Below are positions 36,732-44,900 of a stretch of DNA of 57,845 nt, piece by piece. This DNA comes from Symsagittifera roscoffensis (lineage: Eukaryota > Xenacoelomorpha > Acoela > Convolutidae). A program made the position numbers and the translations under genes. Positions within the stretch are counted from its first letter, which is position 1, and the number at the start of each line of letters is the position of its first letter. The notes under the pieces are model-generated. The model was not told the origin of the DNA and did no database searches. It worked only from the letters and a program-made list of their open reading frames with translations. The stretch is taken from NCBI RefSeq assembly GCF_963678635.1, contig NC_087068.1:15756027-15813871 (forward strand). The letters are read 5' to 3'.

Positions 36732-37763
36732 TCAAGCGGCAAGCAATACTTTGCCAAAGTGTAGTGAGCGGCCGGTGATTTTGTGAATATGCATAGCCTT
36801 TATTATGAATACTAGGCAATCTAGTATAAATTTCACAAAAAGAAAAGAGGCGAAAACTATTCCGCATTTTTCTAAATAGTATTGTACTTTTCCGAATATA
36901 CGGGTGTATTCGTTTTTCCAAAAGTTTGGAGAGATGAGATAGTCCAAATAAATTGTTTGGGAAGAGCCTAGTGGGCTGTATGAGTCCTTGAAAAGAATTT
37001 TTTTAGCATTTAGAAAGGACCTGGATACTTTTTGCAGTATTCCTTTCATCTCTGAATTATCGGAAATCATATTCCAGAATTTTTGCATTTGAGCATAAGT
37101 GTAGATTGAAGCGCCTTGGCTAGAGGCTAGAGAATGCTTAATCTTTTGAATTATCTCTTTTGGTTTAAAGAGATATGGTCCTGTAACCCTTGTAATTTGA
37201 GGGGTTAATTCAATCCAGGACTTATCATCATCAACATCTAGTTGAAAGAGATTCGAATGTTTGTCGGAGCAGTCTTGTAGATCTGCCGACTGAAAAGTTT
37301 GTCGCGTAATTGGATCGACAAATCGAATGTTTTCCTTATACATAATGGGAATGCGATTATAGCATTCATCCATTAATTGCAAAGGTGAATAAAATTTCGG
37401 GCAATGGTAGAGCCAGGCAACATTGCCATTGGTCTCTAAGAACATAGAGCGGTTTTTGGTTAGAATATAGCCAGCCAAACGGGGGCTTTCAAGTGAAAGC
37501 ATTAAAGTATTTAATATTGAGGAGCGTTCTAGCTCACATTGATTTTGCAGAAGGGCTAACTCGGCCGTTCTGAGCATGTAGAAGCTATAAAAAAGAATAT
37601 AGTCCAATTTGGTACCTATATGAGCTTCGTAGTCAATTTGATGACTTGAAAATTGGAGTGGCGGCGAATCATCACTTAATGTGAGAAAAGTAGAATTTGG
37701 TTGGCCGGCATTATGAATAGTTCCCGTTTCTGGGGTTGGTTTAACTTGGATTCCAGTATCCAT
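36732..37763 (-). pseudogene. Headless env fragment (duplicate)
   Basis: 343 codons identical to the C-terminal half of the full env ORF, produced by the tandem duplication. It lacks the signal peptide and N-terminal ectodomain and begins at an internal methionine. It has the C-terminal membrane anchor but no route to the secretory pathway, so it is not expected to be functional. Confidence 0.85.
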
Positions 37764-37825
37764 ATTGAAACCGTCAGTGTATGCAATAAAAAGTGAATCA
37801 TATGAAGCCGGGATTGCTGTTAGAA

Positions 37826-38260
37826 TTAATGTAATTTAGTGTTTATTTCAGTGGGGTGCAAGGGCTGTCGCCTAATGGTCATTGGACAATGAGAAGTTGA
37901 TACCGGCGTATTTGCCGTTAGTATCTTATATGGTTTTACAATCTGGGTCCGTTTTTTAATTTTAGAATTCGAGGGAACCAGGGGTATTTTGAAATCAGGG
38001 GGTGCAATTTTTAGGGGTGGTGGCTGTGATGTTGTAGTTATTGGGACAGCTGAATTGGTTTGAAGTAGTGGCTCAACGAAGGATCGTGTTGAGGTCGGCT
38101 TTGCAGTTGGTGTTGTAGTAGTAGAAACAGTTGGTTGTTGAGTGAGTGCTGAAATCTGCGAGTCCAGTGGATCGGTTGGTGGCGGGAAGGAGAGGAGATC
38201 CTCGAAATCTCTCAAGTCGTCATCAAGTGTTGCGTCCATAGTTGAATCAGTTGGTATATC
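37826..38260 (-). CDS. Accessory acidic protein, exon 2 (spliced to the env leader)
   Basis: A 435-bp open exon preceded by the acceptor 'ttctactgttctag|GAT'. It joins in phase 0 to a consensus donor (AAA|GTAAGT, 40509/40508) 28 codons after the env start. The product would be about 172 residues. The leader and the start of exon 2 are strongly acidic ('DATLDDDLRDFEDLLSF'), followed by a long P/S/T/Q-rich region and a basic stretch ('NSKIKKRTQIVK'). Acidic-hydrophobic segments like this often act as transcription activation domains. By position it resembles regulatory genes of complex retroviruses, but no homology is recognised. The internal ATG at 38239 could also be used alone. Confidence 0.6.
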   Translation of the reverse strand, partial: DIPTDSTMDATLDDDLRDFEDLLSFPPPTDPLDSQISALTQQPTVSTTTTPTAKPTSTRSFVEPLLQTNSAVPITTTSQPPPLKIAPPDFKIPLVPSNSKIKKRTQIVKPYKILTANTPVSTSHCPMTIRRQPLHPTEINTKLH

Positions 38261-38282
38261 CTAGAACAGTAGAATTTTTTTA

Positions 38283-38491
38283 TTAGACTGGGTTTGTTGG
38301 GTGATCCAAGTTTTGAGTTCTTCTCTCAAAACTTGTTAATTGGATGTGAGGATACATGCGATCCTGGTTTATTTTATCAATTTCCTCTAAAAGAGGAGCT
38401 TGTATTTTTTGATCACAATCTTGTTCTATTTTTTCAGTTTGCTCATCTTGAGTGAAAATTGAGGTCACTATGGAAGTGAAAAGTATATTAT
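38283..38491 (-). other. In-frame open extension after the env stop
   Basis: The frame of env stays open for about 69 codons beyond its TGA (38493-38495), encoding a hydrophilic, Q/E/D-rich stretch. It could be a cytoplasmic tail reached by stop readthrough, or coding sequence reached by splicing ('cttttcacttccatag' is an acceptor-like site just after the stop). It has no good start codon of its own. The duplicate is at 36522-36730. Confidence 0.35.
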
Positions 38492-38492
38492 A

Positions 38493-40592
38493 TCAAGCGG
38501 CAAGCAATACTTTGCCAAAGTGTAGTGAGCGGCCGGTGATTTTGTGAATATGCATAGCCTTTATTATGAATACTAGGCAATCTAGTATAAATTTCACAAA
38601 AAGAAAAGAGGCGAAAACTATTCCGCATTTTTCTAAATAGTATTGTACTTTTCCGAATATACGGGTGTATTCGTTTTTCCAAAAGTTTGGAGAGATGAGA
38701 TAGTCCAAATAAATTGTTTGGGAAGAGCCTAGTGGGCTGTATGAGTCCTTGAAAAGAATTTTTTTAGCATTTAGAAAGGACCTGGATACTTTTTGCAGTA
38801 TTCCTTTCATCTCTGAATTATCGGAAATCATATTCCAGAATTTTTGCATTTGAGCATAAGTGTAGATTGAAGCGCCTTGGCTAGAGGCTAGAGAATGCTT
38901 AATCTTTTGAATTATCTCTTTTGGTTTAAAGAGATATGGTCCTGTAACCCTTGTAATTTGAGGGGTTAATTCAATCCAGGACTTATCATCATCAACATCT
39001 AGTTGAAAGAGATTCGAATGTTTGTCGGAGCAGTCTTGTAGATCTGCCGACTGAAAAGTTTGTCGCGTAATTGGATCGACAAATCGAATGTTTTCCTTAT
39101 ACATAATGGGAATGCGATTATAGCATTCATCCATTAATTGCAAAGGTGAATAAAATTTCGGGCAATGGTAGAGCCAGGCAACATTGCCATTGGTCTCTAA
39201 GAACATAGAGCGGTTTTTGGTTAGAATATAGCCAGCCAAACGGGGGCTTTCAAGTGAAAGCATTAAAGTATTTAATATTGAGGAGCGTTCTAGCTCACAT
39301 TGATTTTGCAGAAGGGCTAACTCGGCCGTTCTGAGCATGTAGAAGCTATAAAAAAGAATATAGTCCAATTTGGTACCTATATGAGCTTCGTAGTCAATTT
39401 GATGACTTGAAAATTGGAGTGGCGGCGAATCATCACTTAATGTGAGAAAAGTAGAATTTGGTTGGCCGGCATTATGAATAGTTCCCGTTTCTGGGGTTGG
39501 TTTAACTTGGATTCCAGTATCCATATTGAAACCGTCAGTGTATGCAATAAAAAGTGAATCATATGAAGTTGGATACACTATTCTGGGATGACCACAAAGA
39601 GATTGCGGTTTATTCATCACCTGTAGCATAAATTTTTGAGAATCCCTTGTATGGGTAGAATGAATAGACGGTCTAGAATCGCCTTTAATTATGTAGTATG
39701 ATTCTTCGTTTTGAATCATTTTAGCCGGAAATCTGTTTAAAACAGTGAAAATGCAATTGTTGGGTTCTTCCCAAGTATAAGCAAAAGCGTCTAAGGATGT
39801 TGTTTCACATCCATTTGTAGACACTGGACAGGGCAAAGGAATGTTTTGCCAATTATTGACTGTTCCATCTTTGAGGTTAACAGTCAGAGTTACATTTTGC
39901 ATGTAAGTTTCAAAAGTGTCCAATTTAATCCAAGAACGGCCATCACATTCGTTATGATGTTTGCCGTCAACTTTGCCAGCATGGGCATTAGTTACTGTTT
40001 TAACATTAAATTTGAAAGGAATATTTCCAATACTAGCATAGCCTAGGTTAAGATAGCCTCTGTCGGCGGCCGATTTACATTGATCGGCAGATAAATGGAG
40101 ATCAGTAGTGATCATATTTTGTCGAGCGTCGATACCACTCGAATCAAAAAAATCGCAGAACCAACGCATTGATTGGTGTTTGATTCGACACATTGTCGCA
40201 TTTACTTTTGTGCGATAATGTCTCTGATATAGAGTCACATAAGCATGGGCTACTTTAATATTTTCTGGTTGGACTTTGCAAGGTGCTACTTTATTTAGAG
40301 AGAACATTTTGTTAGAAGTCATTAGTTGACAATCATAATGAGCAACCCGAAGATTATTTGCAGTATTTGCATATAATTGTTCTTTCGGATCAAATGCTGA
40401 GGTTTGATTCGAAAGTATTATTAGAGTTAAAAGACCAACCAAATAAATTTTTTGCAAATTTATTTTTTGGTGGTGAATGATAGCAAAAGAATTTTTAAAA
40501 GTACTTACTTTAAGCATTTCCTCGAGAGTGGTTAGAACAGGATCTTGGTCCATTAGTTCACCTTCCTCTATTTCACTATATGGATTTGTCAT
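38493..40592 (-). CDS. env: Env-like membrane glycoprotein
   Basis: 699 codons. A hydrophobic signal-like segment lies at residues 50-60, with a plausible cleavage after 'TSA' (residue 66). The first ~48 residues form an acidic N-terminal leader. The ectodomain has many cysteines and several N-x-S/T sites. A membrane anchor lies near residues 657-678, followed by a short basic tail. The N-terminal pattern 'YDC...SL..V..C' resembles glycoproteins of chuviruses and of some retroelements that acquired them. That comparison is from memory and tentative; a gypsy/errantivirus-type env is not apparent. The start is shared with a spliced accessory protein. A minus-strand CCAAT box and TATA-like motif lie upstream. 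Confidence 0.8.
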   Translation of the reverse strand: MTNPYSEIEEGELMDQDPVLTTLEEMLKVSTFKNSFAIIHHQKINLQKIYLVGLLTLIILSNQTSAFDPKEQLYANTANNLRVAHYDCQLMTSNKMFSLNKVAPCKVQPENIKVAHAYVTLYQRHYRTKVNATMCRIKHQSMRWFCDFFDSSGIDARQNMITTDLHLSADQCKSAADRGYLNLGYASIGNIPFKFNVKTVTNAHAGKVDGKHHNECDGRSWIKLDTFETYMQNVTLTVNLKDGTVNNWQNIPLPCPVSTNGCETTSLDAFAYTWEEPNNCIFTVLNRFPAKMIQNEESYYIIKGDSRPSIHSTHTRDSQKFMLQVMNKPQSLCGHPRIVYPTSYDSLFIAYTDGFNMDTGIQVKPTPETGTIHNAGQPNSTFLTLSDDSPPLQFSSHQIDYEAHIGTKLDYILFYSFYMLRTAELALLQNQCELERSSILNTLMLSLESPRLAGYILTKNRSMFLETNGNVAWLYHCPKFYSPLQLMDECYNRIPIMYKENIRFVDPITRQTFQSADLQDCSDKHSNLFQLDVDDDKSWIELTPQITRVTGPYLFKPKEIIQKIKHSLASSQGASIYTYAQMQKFWNMISDNSEMKGILQKVSRSFLNAKKILFKDSYSPLGSSQTIYLDYLISPNFWKNEYTRIFGKVQYYLEKCGIVFASFLFVKFILDCLVFIIKAMHIHKITGRSLHFGKVLLAA
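40509..40592 (-). CDS. Shared leader exon (env start and accessory protein exon 1)
   Basis: 28 codons from the env ATG to the donor AAA|GTAAGTAC. It encodes an acidic peptide with 'EIEEGELMDQDP'. Spliced, it joins exon 2 at 38260 (or 36499) in phase 0. Unspliced, it continues into env. The near-perfect donor inside the env ORF suggests a deliberate switch between two proteins. Confidence 0.6.
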
Positions 40593-41115
40593 TTGGTGGA
40601 TTTTTGTGATGGGAAATCTGAATTAGATTTCAATTTTTGTTGAGGAATTCAGCAGATTTTATTTTTTGGAGAGAGAGAGGAGGTTTTGAATGAAAGATGT
40701 GGAATTGAGCAAGAATGAAAACAACTGTATATCAGTTAGTTTTTAAAGGCTGTTTTTGCTTTTTTGCAAATCTAAGCTCTGATTGGCCGTTGTTATTCGG
40801 CGTCTTTCGGAAGTGACTCTTTTTAAGTCGTAATTCATTCGCCATTCGTTTTGTGGTTTTTTTCATTCTGGCTTAATGTCGTGGTTTTTCCACTTAGTTT
40901 TGATTTGTTGAGATCTAGCAGTGGAATGATAATCGTTCGTTTATGCTGATGTTAATTTTAACAACTGCATTCCCCTTCCTTATTGGAGGATGAAAATGAA
41001 AAAAAAAACATCTCTTCATAAAAGAGGACTAAAAGCAACATCATTTGTTTGCTTTCCGTTTAAACTCCATCTGTTATCTCAGTATTTTTTTAAAAAATTT
41101 TTGCTTTCTTGAAAA
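40593..41115. promoter_or_regulatory. Divergent intergenic region, probable internal promoter
   Basis: 523 bp separate env (leftward) from the opposite-strand gene (rightward). On the minus strand, CCAAT (40782-40786) is followed about 40 bp later by 'tttaaaaac' (about 40738-40747), which would start RNA around 40710 ahead of the env ATG. On the plus strand, 'cataaaag' (41017-41024) lies 92 bp before the ATG at 41116. A weak acceptor ('tctaattcag', about 40619) on the env side leaves ordinary spliced env mRNA possible too. Confidence 0.5.
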
Positions 41116-41472
41116 ATGAGTTATATCGAGCCTGAAGACAATCTGGTGGACTTCCCCGAGAAGTTTTTGAACTTGCGGGATGAGTTAGATTTCACACACG
41201 AAGCCTTGCTGGAGGACAAGGAAGTTGAGAGAAGGGTGGAAATCTACGACGGTTTAGTCGAAAAGGGTGCAAATCTGACGCCCATGGAATTCATGATATT
41301 CATGGACCGGAGTTACATCTTCAAGTATCCGGTCCTGAATACCGATGAACTGTTTGAGCTGGGCTCAATACAAAGTAGGTGCTTCGCGAAGAAACTTCGG
41401 AGCCCATGGAGCGGAAACCATGTGGTTTCCCAAGAGACAATGGACTTTTTGTCCTTATTCTTTGGAGAGGAT
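41116..41472 (+). CDS. Opposite-strand accessory gene, exon 1
   Basis: 119 codons on the strand opposite to gag-pol-env, starting at an ATG in an A-rich context. The protein is acidic and helical ('EDNLVDFPEKFLNLRDELDF', 'DKEVERRVEIYDGLVEK'). It ends at a consensus donor GAT|GTAAGT in phase 0. No family recognised; no signal peptide or membrane segment. It is carried inside the retroelement between pol and env and does not overlap either, so it is a separate gene, not an antisense shadow. Its transcript would converge on the pol 3' end. Confidence 0.75.
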
Positions 41473-41565
41473 GTAAGTTTGTTTTACAATACACCCAATT
41501 TTTAAAAATAATAATAGAAAAAACTTTTTATTCAAGTGGCTTGTAACTATATAAATTTGTTTTAG
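41473..41565 (+). other. 93-bp intron of the opposite-strand gene
   Basis: GTAAGT donor, T-rich end 'tttgttttag', both at phase 0 boundaries. In the plus direction the reading frame is interrupted by a stop about 40 bp in. An intron on this strand is invisible to genomic RNA splicing, which reads the other strand, so it can survive retrotransposition. Confidence 0.7.
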
Positions 41566-41802
41566 TTTCAAGAAGAATTCTTCAAAAAGCCAGTGGCAGA
41601 GGCAGAGTTTAGACGAAAAATAGAGCTTGATATTATGTTGGAGGAGATATATCAAGCTTGGTGGCGGCCTTACTCAGCGCTGCAGTTTGCAGTGAGGAGC
41701 CTGAGTAGGGCCGCGGAAAACTCGTTGGAAAAGATGGCGGCAGTAAAACTAGTGAAATCGTACACAGATATTAAATCTTGTATTTATAAAAGTTATTTTT
41801 AA
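41566..41802 (+). CDS. Opposite-strand accessory gene, exon 2
   Basis: 78 codons and a stop, continuing in phase. Helical, with 'RRKIELDIMLEEIYQAWW', and a basic, lysine-rich end. The complete product would be about 197 residues. An AATAAA on the plus strand at 41930-41935 could end the transcript just before it overlaps the pol stop codon (41949). Function unknown. Confidence 0.7.
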   Translation, partial: FQEEFFKKPVAEAEFRRKIELDIMLEEIYQAWWRPYSALQFAVRSLSRAAENSLEKMAAVKLVKSYTDIKSCIYKSYF

Positions 41803-41948
41803 ATTTATTTATTAACATGTTATTTTTGGTGTTTTGTGTTTTTATTACAAACGAAATATTTATAAAGTAGAAAAAGAAAAAAAAGAAAAGGCCAATAGAA
41901 AGAATTAAAAAATATATTTAGTTTGGCCAAATAAATGGTTTAGTGTTT

Positions 41949-44900
41949 TTATTTCTTTTTAAATTTGCCAATTAGACTAGATGGAATTGTAGTTCCATAA
42001 AAGTTTGTAGGACGATTTGACCGTTTAGGTTTTTTGGATTCAGAAAGTGATCCAGGTGCGGATCGAGTGTTCTCATAGAAGCTTTCCTGAGAGCTATGAG
42101 GGATATTTTTTCCGTCAGTAAAGTTTTCTGATGATTCAGATAAACGAGGGATATCAGGAGGACGGGGAGTATTATATTGTGTTGTTATATTTTGGTGGCG
42201 GCGGCCAAAGTCATTTGCGAGACTAGTATTAGGACTTATACTGCGGCTAGGTAGGCGGCGGTGGCCATAACTACTAGATTGACTAGTTGAAGGATTAGGG
42301 GTTTTATCAGCAGGATAGGGAGTTGAACTTCGAATAGGTCTAAAATTCTGGTCAATCGCAGTCGCATCGAACAAAGTTCTTAGATGCATGGTTTCTCTGC
42401 CTGAATCTAATGAGTGTTCATGAACAATGGTTTTATTTTGATCCTCATTTGTAGGGGTATGATCAATCATTTGCTGATAACCATTGTTGACTACTGGCCA
42501 AAACTGGTATTGTAGATTTTCAACCTGTTTAGGTTTATTGAAAGAGTCGATTTGATGATTTGTTATATGATCATAAAAATCACTTGAAAATAAATCACTA
42601 GAGTACTCTTGTAGTAGCTTGGGCATTTGTTGTTCTTTAGGAAAGTATTCAACAATATGATTGCGGTGGACAATCTTTTTTTCGTTAGTGAAATCATTTT
42701 GAATTCCGTATGTTACTTCCGTGATTTTTTCAATTACGGTGTAGGGTCCAGATCTCAAATTTAAAAGCTTTTGAGATTTCAATAGTGGTTTGGATCTATT
42801 TTCTAGTAACACCTTAGTGCCTTCTTTTATAGGCCGTCCTAATTTAAATTGATTTCGGAACATGTGGGCCTTATTAGTGATGCGGCGGCAATGGGTATAG
42901 GTGTTACTATAAATCAACTTAAAATCATTTTCCCTTTTTAGTATTTCGGCGGAAATTTGATTTTTTAGAAATCTATCTATGGTCTCATTGTTTGACTTAT
43001 GCTCGGTATGAGCATGATTTTCGAGACCAGCGCAAAATTCAGAGGTACATCTTTTGTTTTGGTCGCGGTAGAGGCCTAATTTAAGGCTAAGGGGAACCTG
43101 AGGTTTTATGCCAAAGACAATCTCATATGGAGTGTAACCTGTACTTGAATTTATGGCGGTGTTATGTGCAAAAGCAAATTTATTTGTTAATTCAGACCAG
43201 TTTGAGCCTGAGGTACTCAAGAAATGTCGAAAGTACTGGGTTAAATGTTTATTCTGGACTTCAACTTTTCCGTTAGTCCAAGGCGAGTAAGTAGTTCTTG
43301 GTCTCAGGGTTATTCCCAATTCAGAGGACCAATGAGCAAAGTCATTACTCATGAATGCACTTCCATTATCATGAATAATTTGTTGTGGAATACCAAATGT
43401 TGTGATGTATTTCTCTAAGAGCTTAATAGTTTCCTTAGAGTCTGCATGGGTGCATGGATATACTTGAAGATATCTAGAGAAGGCATCTATCACAACTAAG
43501 CAAAAGTTTTTGCCTTGACTTGATGGTCTAAGTGGACCTTTATGATCAATGTGGATCGTTTTCATTGGGATTGTTTCTAATTGTCCCCATTGTTGTAATG
43601 GAGCTTCATTCAGGTCTTTTCGTTTAGGTTTATTTTTCTGACATTCTAGGCAATCATGAAGCAGCATGTTGACCCATTTATAGAGTTCGGGCCAATAGAA
43701 ATATCTTTTGATTATTTCCAAAGTTTTTGTTTCGCCGTGATGACCGCTAAGAGGATGCTTATGAGCTAACTCAAAGCAGTTTAGCACTAGGGAGATGGGT
43801 AAGCAAATTTTTGGACTCTTAGTATAGTCATCATTATATTCATTAATACATAGAAGATCATGTTGGTCTTCAATGAAAAATAATTCGAACTGCCTGATAT
43901 AGGCTTTTAATCCGTTTTCTTCACGATAAGGATTTTTTTTGTTTCTTTCTGGCTTTTCGTTTTGCTTTTTGCAATTTTTGATATCTATGATTACAGTATC
44001 GTTACACTGCTCTTGCATCATTGTTTCAACGTCTAAATTTGCTTCTTTAGCAAAGTCGGTCATTTTTGCTATCAGTTCAAGTGAATCTGATTTATTCTCT
44101 TCAGATTGGAGACTTAGGGGTTCAATTAACCTCAAAGATCTTGTTTTGGTTGCAAAATCATTTTTTGCTTTAACCAGGTCGTTGAGAAAGTTATTCTCAA
44201 CATTGCCTTCATATAAGTCAAGCCATTCTGAATTTTCCAAAGAATCATCAAGTGCAGATACTTCATCTGGAATTTCTTCATAAACGTTTTCATTGTTTAT
44301 ATCTGGTATAGATAGTCGTTTGATTTGGTTAATTTGTTTGCCAAATCGAAAGAAATCTGTTATATTTTGAATCGCACTACAAGATTCTTCAAAATATTCT
44401 GGAGCATCTTCAATGCTGAAGTCTCCTCTGTCACTTATGTTGATTAATTTTTTTTTTTCACCTTGCACTTGAGCAATGACTGGATAGCAATCGTTTTGAA
44501 ATATGTTATCATCTTTGTGGAGTACTGAATAACATATTTGTTCTCCATTGTCTAGGATGAACTTTATATCATTTGGTATGGTTTTGTGTTCTAGTTGATA
44601 TCTTTTGATATCAGCGATGGGTACATTTCGGCTCAATAAGTCAGGAAAGGCTAGGTTTGAACCTGGGGTATAGATTATTTTCAAATTGTTGAATTTTGTC
44701 AATACGACTTGATATTTGAAAAATCTATGAGAAAGTTGTCCTTTTCTGGACCATAAGAAGAGAATAGGTCTGTGGTCGCAATATAGGTATAGAGGAAAGG
44801 GTGAACCTATAATGTAGAATTCATAGGTTTGCAAAGCAGATATTATTCCACATAATTCACGATGTTGAGTAGACATTTTCTGCTCAGCTTTATCAAAGAC

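Larger units (their letters stand above)
36043..37803. repeat. 1,761-bp tandem duplication, distal copy
   Basis: Copy of 37804-39564 at a constant offset of 1,761 bp. All encoded peptides are identical in both copies. It spans the C-terminal half of env, the 61-codon tail frame and the accessory exon. The junction shares the 4-bp microhomology GAAG (37804-37807). Env in this copy is headless. Confidence 0.95.
37804..39564. repeat. 1,761-bp tandem duplication, proximal copy
   Basis: Proximal copy, continuous with the intact env ORF. See 36043-37803. Confidence 0.95.

Noticed and set aside
38493-40592. Errantivirus (gypsy/baculovirus F-like) Env
   Set aside because: I see no furin site followed by a fusion peptide of that type, and the cysteine pattern differs.
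43939-44283. Plus-strand ORF antisense to pol
   Set aside because: Mirror of pol codons without splice sites, promoter or recognisable content, unlike the free-standing gene at 41116-41802.
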